64,000 nt of DNA from Clostridium kluyveri (GTDB lineage Bacteria > Bacillota > Clostridia > Clostridiales > Clostridiaceae), in the NCBI RefSeq assembly GCF_001902295.1, contig NZ_CP018335.1, positions 62,001-126,000 of the forward strand, read 5' to 3'. Shown here one piece after another: positions 9,206 to 16,432 of this stretch. The notes under the pieces are model-generated. The model saw only the letters and a program-made list of their open reading frames with translations, was not told the origin of the DNA and searched no databases. How positions within the stretch are numbered: position 1 is the stretch's first letter; the number at the start of each line of letters is the position of its first letter. The position numbers and the translations under genes are program-made.

Positions 9206-9409
9206 ATGACTAACTATGAATGCTATTTTGGATCACCGGAAAGGGCATTAGATTCTTTAACTCTACTTCTTGAATTTCCAGATCATCCAAGGCAAGAGGT
9301 AAGAGAATTCCAAAAAGAAGTTAAAGAAATGGGAGCAGCTAGATGGCTGGAAAGTGAATGTATAAATCAAAGGTGGTGGAAAAATACACCATTTATAAAA
9401 AATAAATAG
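9206..9409 (+). CDS. Small phage protein, unknown function
   Basis: 67 residues with ATG after an AGAAGGGA site. It contains CYFGSPERALDSL and ends with a Trp-rich stretch (NQRWWKNTPF). Similar small proteins are frequent in clostridial phages but have no known role. Confidence 0.5.
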   Translation: MTNYECYFGSPERALDSLTLLLEFPDHPRQEVREFQKEVKEMGAARWLESECINQRWWKNTPFIKNK

Positions 9410-9442
9410 TTCGTAATCCAAAGACTTTGTAATAAACTCAAA

Positions 9443-9468
9443 TACCAGGGATTTAATAACCCCTGGTA
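9443..9468 (+). other. GC-rich hairpin 1 in a gene-free stretch
   Basis: A perfect inverted repeat with arms TACCAGGG and CCCTGGTA around a 10-base AT-rich loop. It is followed by mixed sequence rather than a T-run, so it is not a standard terminator. It is the first of two GC-rich hairpins in the 355-base stretch 9410-9764, which otherwise contains no gene. The stretch also holds an imperfect direct repeat: the segments around 9520-9570 and 9703-9755 share ATGAATAG, GTATGT and TTTATTATAC. Confidence 0.6.
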
Positions 9469-9609
9469 CAAAGAGTAACTATTCGAAAGTAAAAAATAAA
9501 TATGGAGATTAAAATAATGCTTTATGAATAGTATGTCCTGAATTGGATTTATTATACAGGGAATTTGATATAAATTATAGATTAATTGAAATTTCAAGCA
9601 GAATTAAAC

Positions 9610-9632
9610 ACCGGGGATTATCCATCCCCGGT
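9610..9632 (+). other. GC-rich hairpin 2
   Basis: Perfect 9-bp arms ACCGGGGAT and ATCCCCGGT around a TATCC loop. It stands out in very AT-rich DNA and parallels the hairpin at 9443. The two plus the shared flanks suggest a duplicated structured RNA or protein-binding element. Confidence 0.6.
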
Positions 9633-9764
9633 ATAATGAAAAAAATGATGGCTATATTCAGGAGTAAATGCAAAATATAAAAATATTCATACGAAAGAGG
9701 TTTCGCATGAATAGGGTATGTAAAATTAGGTTTATTATACTGGAAATTTAAAGAAGGTGAGTAG

Positions 9765-9926
9765 ATGGAGCATTTAATAAAATTAGGTTATACGTTCATA
9801 GGAGTATGGGTTCTGTTGAGTATAGTTGGGATAATAGGCTTTTATATAGTTGTTAGGAATTGCAAGAAGGAAAGTGCTAAGAGTTATAAGAATCTTAAAA
9901 AGGAGTGGGACAGGCATGGGAGGTAA
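9765..9926 (+). CDS. Small single-pass membrane protein
   Basis: A 53-codon frame with GAAGGTGAG upstream of the ATG. Residues 9-30 form one hydrophobic transmembrane helix (FIGVWVLLSIVGIIGFYIVV), followed by a basic cytoplasmic tail (RNCKKESAKSYKNLKKEW). Tiny membrane proteins of this type occur in many phage early regions; the role is unknown. The next gene starts 22 bases later with its own AAGGAGG. Confidence 0.55.
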   Translation: MEHLIKLGYTFIGVWVLLSIVGIIGFYIVVRNCKKESAKSYKNLKKEWDRHGR

Positions 9927-9948
9927 ATAAGTTAAGGAGGAATAGCTT

Positions 9949-10149
9949 ATGTGCCAATATTGTGACGGTGAATATGGAAAAGGTATTCTTGTAAATAAAA
10001 GCCCTGACAGTAAAAAAACACAACCTAATGAAGCTGTAATATTTCAACTGAAAGGTGATAAACCCAGAATAGTATTATTTAGGCATAGACTTGCACAAGG
10101 ACATTTTAAGATAAAGTATTGTCCTATATGCGGTAGAAAGTTAGTTTAA
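9949..10149 (+). CDS. Small zinc-ribbon protein
   Basis: 66 residues with CQYC at the N-terminus and CPICGRK at the C-terminus, four Cys placed to bind one zinc ion. The ATG follows AAGGAGG. Phage zinc-ribbon proteins of this size are usually of unknown role and may bind nucleic acid or RNA polymerase. Confidence 0.6.
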   Translation: MCQYCDGEYGKGILVNKSPDSKKTQPNEAVIFQLKGDKPRIVLFRHRLAQGHFKIKYCPICGRKLV

Positions 10150-10174
10150 AAGTGAATGGGCATGGAGGGATTGT

Positions 10175-10789
10175 ATGGAAGTAATGGCAGAACGTAAACA
10201 TATAGATTTAACCAAACACTGTAAAGTGAGATATGTAGAAAGAGTGAAAGGTATAACTGGTAACTTTGCTGTCCAGGAATATGTAGCAGCCAATAATGAA
10301 AGGATAATACAGGATGTAAATAAGATATTTACTTATTCTGATTTCTTGACAGAAGACCAAATAGGAGGAGATAAAACCACCAAAAGGTTTTATATAAAAG
10401 ATGATATACTCCTTGTTTTGAGGAGTGATGAATCGGCAATAATTACCTTGATTAAAGTTGACTTTGGTTTTCCAGTAAAAACTAATAGAAATATTGTTAA
10501 GGACCTTCTGGTGGAAATAAATTTATTGAAAGAAGATTTAGAGGAAAATGAAAGGTCCATAGTCGATTATGTAAATGCCAGAACTCTGGAAAGGGAAAGG
10601 TATTTTGATAAAATCCAACTGCTGCAAGAAGAAATTAATTCTCTTAACCTGACCATAAAACAGATTGATGTTGATATAGAGAAAAAGAAAGAGAGCACCA
10701 AGGTTTCAAAACTTAAATTAAAAGAATATGTCAATATGATTTGTAATTCTAGGGCTTTTAAGGATGATTTGAAGCAGATGGGTAAGTAG
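10175..10789 (+). CDS. Phage protein with long coiled coil, unknown function
   Basis: 204 residues. The N-terminal 110 residues look like a compact domain (HCKVRYVERVKGITG at the start, then a beta-rich stretch with FYIKDDILLVLRSDE). Residues 110-185 form a long charged coiled coil. The ATG at 10175 has GGAGGG upstream. It lies just before the late regulator gene. No function is assigned. Confidence 0.55.
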   Translation: MEVMAERKHIDLTKHCKVRYVERVKGITGNFAVQEYVAANNERIIQDVNKIFTYSDFLTEDQIGGDKTTKRFYIKDDILLVLRSDESAIITLIKVDFGFPVKTNRNIVKDLLVEINLLKEDLEENERSIVDYVNARTLERERYFDKIQLLQEEINSLNLTIKQIDVDIEKKKESTKVSKLKLKEYVNMICNSRAFKDDLKQMGK

Positions 10790-10835
10790 AGGCGTAACAT
10801 AATCAACAATAAGATTTTAGGGGAGGAATTAAATA

Positions 10836-11354
10836 ATGGATGAAATGAAATTCATTGAGATGGAAGAAAAACTCCGGAACTATTTTAATAAGGATAAGAA
10901 AATTAGTGTACTGAATAAAAAGTTAGAAGTTTTAAAAAGTCAGATAGATGTAATAGAGTACAAACTTAAGAATGTTGCAGTAGACCTCCCCGAAGAATCA
11001 CGTTCAATGGTATATGAAGAAAGAGTCCAGACAAGTCCTACAGGTGAAAGTTATGCCGAGAGGACTTTGCTGCGTATAACGGATAAATTGATTAAGGAGC
11101 AGTCATGGAAGAGAGAACAGGTTGCAAATATAGAGGAAACTTTAAGGAATATGGAAGCAGATAATGCTGTTATTGAAGCTAATATTAAAGATTTAAGAAT
11201 TGAGGACCAGGAGTTTTTGAAATATAAGTATAAGTACAAGAAAACAGATTTGCAGGTTGGAGTAAAATTTAATATGTCTCCAGGGGGAGTTACAAAGAGA
11301 AGGCATAGGTTGATTGAGAATATAGTTAACTGGGATATGTGGATTAGTGCCTAA
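10836..11354 (+). CDS. ArpU/sigma-like late transcription regulator
   Basis: 172 residues: a long N-terminal coiled coil and a C-terminal region 4-like helix-turn-helix (LQVGVKFNMSPGGVTKRRHR) preceded by IEDQEFLKYKY. This is the layout of ArpU/RinA-type phage regulators, which sit at the end of the early region and activate the packaging/head operon. A GGGGAGG site precedes the ATG. The probable target is the promoter near 12710-12738, 1.4 kb downstream, which is flanked by phased repeats; that link is inference. Confidence 0.7.
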   Translation: MDEMKFIEMEEKLRNYFNKDKKISVLNKKLEVLKSQIDVIEYKLKNVAVDLPEESRSMVYEERVQTSPTGESYAERTLLRITDKLIKEQSWKREQVANIEETLRNMEADNAVIEANIKDLRIEDQEFLKYKYKYKKTDLQVGVKFNMSPGGVTKRRHRLIENIVNWDMWISA

Positions 11355-11467
11355 TTACTAAGTCGACATAGTTATTAAAATTTATAAAACAATTATTATA
11401 TGTATAAGAATAAAAATAATTTACAATACTAATTTTATAAATATTTTTATGTTAGGAGGTTATATAA

Positions 11468-12472
11468 ATGGGGAACACCACAAAAACGCCATTAGTTGCA
11501 TCAGAAATATCAGGTATTTGGAACTCTTATATGGCTGGAAATCTAGTTGGACGCATAGTTAGATATTTTTCCAACAGAGTTGATGATGATGAAATTCGTG
11601 ATATTTTACAGTATGCTCTAAATTTATTTAATCAGCGTATTGAAGTATTAACTAATTTATTTAATCAAGAGAAACTACCTTTACCAGAAGGTATTACAGA
11701 CAGCGATATTGATGTAAATGCTCCACGTTTATTTTCTGACACTCTCTACTTGCAGTATATAGCATATGAGGCAAAATCAGCAGTGCGTAGCTATAGTGTG
11801 ATTTTAGGTCATGTGACACGTCCTGATATTAGAGATTATTTCTCAAAATGCATTCAAGAAAGTACTGACGTCTATAACAGGGCGGCAGAACTGGGCTTAT
11901 CAAAGGGTATTTTTATTAAAGCACCTCGGATAGAAGTACCTAAAAAAGTTGAATATATAAAAAGTAAAAGTTTTATTTTAGATAGTTTTGGAAAGAAGAG
12001 AGCTTTACTTGCAGATGAAATAACGGACATTGTTTCTATCACCAATGATACCGTGATAAGAAGAGCTTTACTAGTTGGTTTTAATCAAGTGTGTAAAGAC
12101 AAAAAAGTTTGTAATTATATATCAAGAGTTATAAATCTTGCAACTAAACAAAATGATGGTTTTAATTCATTCTTAGTAGATGAAGTTATTCCAATTGGAA
12201 GCTCTTCGGATTCATATGTAACTGACTCAACAATTTCACCATTTTCAGAGAAACTTATGTTAAGTAAAGTTTCTCTAATGTATAGGTTAAAGATAGGTAG
12301 TATAGGGCTAGCATTGGCAAATATAATGAGAAGTGACTTGAAGGCTACATATAGAAAATATTTAGATGAAGCTATGGAGTATTCTAAAGATGGTGTAAAT
12401 ATCATGATTGATAATGAATGGTTTGAACAGCCCCCACAGGCAATAAACCATGAAAATTTGGTAGGAGTTTGA
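11468..12472 (+). CDS. DUF3231-family protein (spore-associated type), two tandem domains
   Basis: The 334-residue protein consists of two related helical halves, about residues 10-160 and 170-330. Each has a pattern such as RDILQYALNLFNQRIEVL and then AYEAKSAVRSYSVILGHVTR. This matches DUF3231 proteins of Bacillus and Clostridium, ferritin-like four-helix bundles related to CotF-like spore proteins. It is not a phage structural type and is probably cargo. It has its own TTAGGAGG site and a 113-base upstream gap. That gap contains GTATA and CAATACTA about 16 bases apart, a loose match to forespore sigma promoters. Followed by a 494-base region without a plus-strand gene. Confidence 0.75.
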   Translation: MGNTTKTPLVASEISGIWNSYMAGNLVGRIVRYFSNRVDDDEIRDILQYALNLFNQRIEVLTNLFNQEKLPLPEGITDSDIDVNAPRLFSDTLYLQYIAYEAKSAVRSYSVILGHVTRPDIRDYFSKCIQESTDVYNRAAELGLSKGIFIKAPRIEVPKKVEYIKSKSFILDSFGKKRALLADEITDIVSITNDTVIRRALLVGFNQVCKDKKVCNYISRVINLATKQNDGFNSFLVDEVIPIGSSSDSYVTDSTISPFSEKLMLSKVSLMYRLKIGSIGLALANIMRSDLKATYRKYLDEAMEYSKDGVNIMIDNEWFEQPPQAINHENLVGV

Positions 12473-12642
12473 TATAGGAAAATGTAGTAAATATAAATAT
12501 TAGTATGGTATATTCAGATTACAATGAAATTTTATAAATTATAATGTCTGTATTGATACTAAGAACTAAATGATTTTTTAAATACTGTATTATTCAAAAC
12601 TGAATTTTACAGTGTCTTTATACTTGTAAAACAGAAATATTA

Positions 12643-12708
12643 GGAATTATTCAGGAATTAAGGTGGAATTAAACAGGAATTAAAATGGAATTAGATTGGA
12701 ATTAAAAT
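12643..12708 (+). repeat. Six perfect 11-bp phased direct repeats (GGAATTA + 4)
   Basis: Six consecutive 11-base units each start GGAATTA; the remaining four bases are TTCA, AGGT, AACA, AAAT, GATT and AAAT. The period is exactly 11 bp with no gaps, close to one DNA helical turn, so all units face the same side of the helix. The array ends one base before the -35 box of the promoter at 12710. This arrangement suggests a cooperative activator or repressor site. Bases 12473-12642 upstream show only AT-rich sequence. Confidence 0.85.
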
Positions 12709-12709
12709 A

Positions 12710-12738
12710 TTGAAAAAATGTAGTATAATAGTTATAAT
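12710..12738 (+). promoter_or_regulatory. Probable strong sigma-A promoter, likely late promoter
   Basis: TTGAAA (12710-12715), a 17-base spacer and TATAAT (12733-12738) form a near-consensus promoter directly after the 11-bp repeat array. Transcription would start near 12745, run through a structured leader and a hairpin at 12878, then into the packaging and head genes from 13512. No plus-strand gene lies closer. Confidence 0.7.
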
Positions 12739-12790
12739 GAGAATGTCAGGGATTATACTGATAGTAACTTATAATAAATCTTTCAATTTA

Positions 12791-12848
12791 CTTATGCCTC
12801 TAGCCCCGAGGTTAAATAGGGCTGCCAATGCGGGAAACTGCAAATAAA
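12791..12848 (+). ncRNA. Structured leader RNA, possible pseudoknot
   Basis: CCTC (12797-12800) can pair with GAGG (12808-12811), and the enclosed GCCC (12803-12806) can pair with GGGC (12819-12822), giving a compact H-type pseudoknot. It is followed by CTGCCAATGCGGGAAACTGC. The AATGCGGGAAAC part resembles the P3/P4 core of group I introns, and CTGCCAATGC resembles twister RNAs, but neither fold can be completed here. It lies in the leader of the probable late promoter, upstream of a terminator-like hairpin, as a regulatory leader would. Identity unresolved. Confidence 0.4.
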
Positions 12849-12877
12849 AATTATACTATATATGTGTATATATCGGA

Positions 12878-12911
12878 AATAAGCACTGGTAGGAACTAGT
12901 GCTTATTCTTA
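12878..12911 (+). terminator. Terminator-like hairpin in late leader
   Basis: Arms AATAAGCACT and AGTGCTTATT (10 bp, perfect) around a 10-base loop, followed by CTTATTTG, a weak T-rich tail. It could end leader transcripts or act as an attenuator controlled by the structured RNA just upstream. Confidence 0.5.
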
Positions 12912-12966
12912 TTTGAAATTTGTACCGGTTTACACTTAGTACATTTATGGAGTTTTCAATACTCTT

Positions 12967-13266
12967 TTAATACCAATCCCAATACCATTCGTAATAGCAT
13001 GGGTAAGGTGGGTAAGGTCTGCATCTTCTACGTCTACGTCTTCTACGTCTACGTCTTCTACGCCTGCGCCCTCTTTGTCTATAAAAGTCATCATCATCAA
13101 AATCATCGTCATCAAAATCATCATCTATATCTGAGTCTAAATATTCATCGTCTATTGATCGATTATAAGGTGTTGATAAGTATGGACAATATATAGGAGC
13201 GTTAAAGTCATAGGAATTTTCAACTGTTTTGTTATTTTTGTTGTCACTAGAGTTGCTAATACTCAT
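12967..13266 (-). CDS. Low-complexity Asp/Arg15/Tyr-Trp protein, possible spore-coat type
   Basis: On the minus strand the ATG has GGAGGT five bases upstream, a very good start. The 99-residue product has four parts: a Ser/Asn-rich N-terminus, an acidic block (runs of DDD and DDDD between residues 45 and 60), an uninterrupted run of 15 arginines (residues 67-81), and an aromatic tail CRPYPPYPCYYEWYWDWY. The Arg run is encoded by a 15-bp tandem repeat using CGT and AGA codons. Highly charged Tyr/Cys-rich tails are typical of clostridial spore-coat proteins, which can crosslink. It lies opposite the phage genes beside the DUF3231 gene, suggesting a shared spore-related role. Function is inferred only. 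Confidence 0.7.
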   Translation of the reverse strand: MSISNSSDNKNNKTVENSYDFNAPIYCPYLSTPYNRSIDDEYLDSDIDDDFDDDDFDDDDFYRQRGRRRRRRRRRRRRRRRCRPYPPYPCYYEWYWDWY

Positions 13267-13511
13267 GAAGTACCTCCGAAAATTTATTTACAATGCATAC
13301 TATGAGTAAAATATCAAATCTGTGAATAAGAGTTAAGAATTATTAGAAGGTGTATAAATATTAAAATTAGAGCATATATATAAATATAAGTGTAACTAAA
13401 CTCCGGATAGTTACTTGCTATGAGTATATCTGTTTAACATATCTCCTTTTTACACTAATATTTAAATTTCAAATATACTCTTTTTACGTAAAAAAGAAAT
13501 AGGTGATGGAT

Positions 13512-13673
13512 ATGAAGATAAGAGACATTATAGAAGAAAAGCTTAATCAGGATAAAAAACTAAATAAAGATAAATTAAGGAGAGGCGAATACCTCTCCTT
13601 TTCTGATATAGAAAAATTAATGCGGCATGAGTGTTACAGGAGGGTTAAGGGTGCTGTTAGGAGGATGAGGTAG
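13512..13673 (+). CDS. Small basic phage protein at head of late operon
   Basis: A 53-codon frame beginning MKIRDIIEEK, with AGGTG upstream. The C-terminal half (FSDIEKLMRHECYRRVKGAVRRMR) is basic and helical. Similar short proteins precede the terminase genes in clostridial phages. Role unknown. Confidence 0.55.
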   Translation: MKIRDIIEEKLNQDKKLNKDKLRRGEYLSFSDIEKLMRHECYRRVKGAVRRMR

Positions 13674-13876
13674 TAATGGAAATAATACAGGGAATTATAG
13701 AAATAATTGACACTAGATGGATGAAGTGATATACTTACTAAGTTACGCAAACGTAATTACTTAGAAAATCGTGTGGAATAAAAGTTTCTGCATAATGAGG
13801 ATGAAATCATGAATATGGTCTTTATGCTTGTGGTTGTAGGGCATGTAAAATATAAATGCAACTACCATTAAATTTT

Positions 13877-13909
13877 TAGATATCTATTAATTTAGATATC
13901 TATATTTTT
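13877..13909 (+). terminator. Possible intrinsic terminator
   Basis: Two copies of the palindrome TAGATATCTA separated by six bases can form a 10-bp stem followed by TATTTTTATA. It lies between two small plus-strand genes in the 294-base gap 13674-13967. A second short inverted repeat (CTAAGTTACG and CGTAATTACTTAG) is at 13739-13765. Confidence 0.4.
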
Positions 13910-13967
13910 ATATAGAAATAAATCTTATAAGTTGATACATCCTATTATATGGTAAGAGGTGATTTAC

Positions 13968-14090
13968 TTGGGACGTAGAAATAATAAAGGGAAGAATAAA
14001 GAATTAACTGATTTTAGTTATTTACTTAATAAAGATGAAAAGAAGAATGATAATAATAAAATAGAAAAGGGCGATAAAAAGGACGATTAA
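13968..14090 (+). CDS. Small hydrophilic phage protein
   Basis: A 40-codon frame starting at TTG with AGAGGTG six bases upstream. The peptide is rich in Lys, Asn and Asp (ends KIEKGDKKDD). It lies directly before the small terminase gene. No function recognised. Confidence 0.45.
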   Translation: MGRRNNKGKNKELTDFSYLLNKDEKKNDNNKIEKGDKKDD

Positions 14091-14148
14091 TTTCGTTCTT
14101 TTCTTATGTCCAAAACAAAACGAATAGGCAGGTGGTGACAATGTAGAG

Positions 14149-15030
14149 ATGGCAGATAAGGAAACCGTAAGAAAAGAGTATGAAACTGGAAAGTATACTT
14201 TTAAGCAGCTGGCAAATAAATTTAATATAAGCCAGGGAACTATAAAAAGTTGGGCTAAGAGGGATAAAGATAATGGACAACCATGGAAAAAGGTTGCAAC
14301 CAAAACAAAAAACCAAAACAAAAAGGTTGCAACCAAAAAAGAAGTTGCAGAGAAAGAAAAAGAGCCTGTTTTTGAGGAAGTTGAGGAGGTATTAAATAAC
14401 CCTGAACTTACCGATAAACAAAGGCTTTTTTGTATTTATTACTCCAAACGATTTAATGCCACCAAGGCCTATCAGAAAGCATATGGATGTGATTATATAA
14501 CTGCTAATACCAATGGACCTCGGTTGCTTGTAAATGCTTGTATAAAAGAAGAAGTACAAAAATTAAAACAAGGGAAACTTAACAGGGCAATGCTAAGTCC
14601 AGATGATATATTTCAGAAGTATTTAGATATAGCTTTTAGTAATGTGACCGACTATATTTCATTTGGACAAAAAACTATGACTATGAGAGATAAGAAAACA
14701 GGAGAGCCTTTATTGGATAATGAAGGCAATAAAATAGAATATCAATACAGCTATGTTGACTTTAAAGAATCCGACCAGGTAGATGGCTCCTTAATAAGTG
14801 AAGTTAAGCAGGGCAAGGATGGCGTAAGTATAAAACTCCATGATGCAATGAAAGCCCTTGACTGGCTGTCAAAGCATATGGATATGGCAACAGAAGAACA
14901 GAGGTTGAGAATGGAAAAACTTAGGGCTGAGATTGAGAAGGCTAAAGGTGATGGTGAACATGATGAAGCTAAGACATGGGCTGATAAAGTTCAAGAAATA
15001 GCATCAAAGAGGCGTGGCCAAGATGGATAA
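14149..15030 (+). CDS. terS: Terminase small subunit
   Basis: Residues 5-40 form a DNA-binding HTH (TFKQLANKFNISQGTIKSWA). A Lys/Val/Thr linker with KKVATK twice follows, then the conserved TerS core (LTDKQRLFCIYYSKRFNATKAYQKAYG). The C-terminal half is helical and probably mediates oligomerisation. TerS binds the packaging site and stimulates the large subunit, whose gene it overlaps by eight bases. The Shine-Dalgarno (GGTGGTG) lies rather far upstream; an ATG at 14141 is closed at once by TAG. Confidence 0.88.
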   Translation: MADKETVRKEYETGKYTFKQLANKFNISQGTIKSWAKRDKDNGQPWKKVATKTKNQNKKVATKKEVAEKEKEPVFEEVEEVLNNPELTDKQRLFCIYYSKRFNATKAYQKAYGCDYITANTNGPRLLVNACIKEEVQKLKQGKLNRAMLSPDDIFQKYLDIAFSNVTDYISFGQKTMTMRDKKTGEPLLDNEGNKIEYQYSYVDFKESDQVDGSLISEVKQGKDGVSIKLHDAMKALDWLSKHMDMATEEQRLRMEKLRAEIEKAKGDGEHDEAKTWADKVQEIASKRRGQDG

Positions 15031-16432
15031 TGGACTTATAACTCTACTTGATAATTATTGGGATAATCCTGTATGGTTCGCTGAGGATATGCTTAAATTC
15101 CATGCTGACAAATGGCAGTCTGACGTACTTATGGCACTGGCCGGCAATCCAAAAGTAAGTGTAAGGTCAGGACAAGGAGTAGGAAAAACAGGACTTGAGA
15201 GTATAGCTGTTACCTGGTATTTATGTACAAGACCATTCCCAAAAGTTATAGCTACAGCACCTACAAGACAACAGTTGTATGATGTGCTTTGGGCAGAAAT
15301 ATCAAAGTGGCTATCTGGAAGTATGGTTGATAGATTACTCCAGTGGACCAAAACAAAAGTATATATGAAAGGTTATGAGGAAAGATGGTGGGCTACTGCA
15401 AGAACTGCTGTAAAACCTGAAAACATGCAGGGATTTCATGAGGATTATATGCTCTTTGTTGTTGATGAAGCTTCTGGTGTTTCTGATCCAATTATGGAAG
15501 CTATACTTGGTACTCTTTCAGGATATGAAAATAAACTTCTCATGTGTGGAAACCCTACTAGAACCAGTGGAACATTTTACGACAGCCATAACAGAGACAG
15601 GGATTTATACAGGACTTTTAAAGTATCATCCTTAGATAGCCCTAGAACCTCTCAGGATAACATTGAAATGCTTAAAAGAAAGTATCTTGAAGATTCTGAT
15701 GTGTACAGAGTCAGGGTGCTTGGAGAATTTCCAAAGGGTGAATCTGATGCACTTATTCCACTTGAATATGCTGAAACTGCTACAAGTACAAAGGTGAGTA
15801 TAAAAGACTGTTTTACTTTTAACCTAGGAGCCGATATTGCCAGGTTTGGTAATGATAATACTGTTTTGGCTCCACGAATAGGGAACAGGGTATTTCAACT
15901 AAAGGAATATAGCAAGAAAGATACTATGGAAACCAGTGGGAACATATTGAGAACTGTAGATAATTTTAAGAATGAATACCACCAGATTAATAAAGTTAGA
16001 ATTAAGATTGATGATGATGGATTAGGTGGAGGAGTAACTGATAGGCTAAATGAAGTTATAAGACAAGAAAGGCTTGGTTATGAGGTTATTCCTATTAAAA
16101 ATGGTGCAAAGGCAGATGATGATGAACATTATTCAGATAAATCTGCAGAGATGTGGGGAAATATGAGAGATATTCTTGAAGAGAATTTTACTAATTTTGT
16201 ACAAGGAAGAACTCCTACTATAGAGCTTCCTAACAATGAGAAATTAATTAAGCAGCTGTCAAATAGAAAATACAAGATTGACTCAAAAGGCAGGATAGAT
16301 CTTGAACAAAAGGAGCAGATGAAAAAGAGGATAGGAGAATCTCCTGACTGTGCAGATGCAGTAATATATTCATTCGCTGAAAATGGCAATAGTGATTTAT
16401 CTTTGTTGAAAGGGGTGAGAATATGGGGTTAA
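15023..16432 (+). CDS. terL: Terminase large subunit (packaging ATPase/nuclease)
   Basis: Walker A is SGQGVGKT, Walker B LFVVDEASG, and a coupling motif MCGNPTRTSGTF follows. The C-terminal nuclease begins at LGADIARFGNDNTVL and has further acidic residues in KIDDDGLGGGV and DCADAV. This is a complete two-domain TerL of about 470 residues that translocates and cuts DNA at the portal. The ATG at 15023 is preferred over GTG at 15014. It overlaps the portal gene, as is usual. Confidence 0.93.
   Translation: MDNGLITLLDNYWDNPVWFAEDMLKFHADKWQSDVLMALAGNPKVSVRSGQGVGKTGLESIAVTWYLCTRPFPKVIATAPTRQQLYDVLWAEISKWLSGSMVDRLLQWTKTKVYMKGYEERWWATARTAVKPENMQGFHEDYMLFVVDEASGVSDPIMEAILGTLSGYENKLLMCGNPTRTSGTFYDSHNRDRDLYRTFKVSSLDSPRTSQDNIEMLKRKYLEDSDVYRVRVLGEFPKGESDALIPLEYAETATSTKVSIKDCFTFNLGADIARFGNDNTVLAPRIGNRVFQLKEYSKKDTMETSGNILRTVDNFKNEYHQINKVRIKIDDDGLGGGVTDRLNEVIRQERLGYEVIPIKNGAKADDDEHYSDKSAEMWGNMRDILEENFTNFVQGRTPTIELPNNEKLIKQLSNRKYKIDSKGRIDLEQKEQMKKRIGESPDCADAVIYSFAENGNSDLSLLKGVRIWG

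Noticed and set aside
12797..12848. Complete group I intron or twister ribozyme
   Set aside because: Only core-like words are present; the partner strands and later helices are absent, so it is reported only as an unresolved structured RNA.
13021..13200. Plus-strand frame opposite the Arg-rich gene, rich in Tyr, Val and His
   Set aside because: It is the mirror of the minus-strand Asp/Arg repeat codons and has no ribosome-binding site; the minus strand has a near-ideal one.
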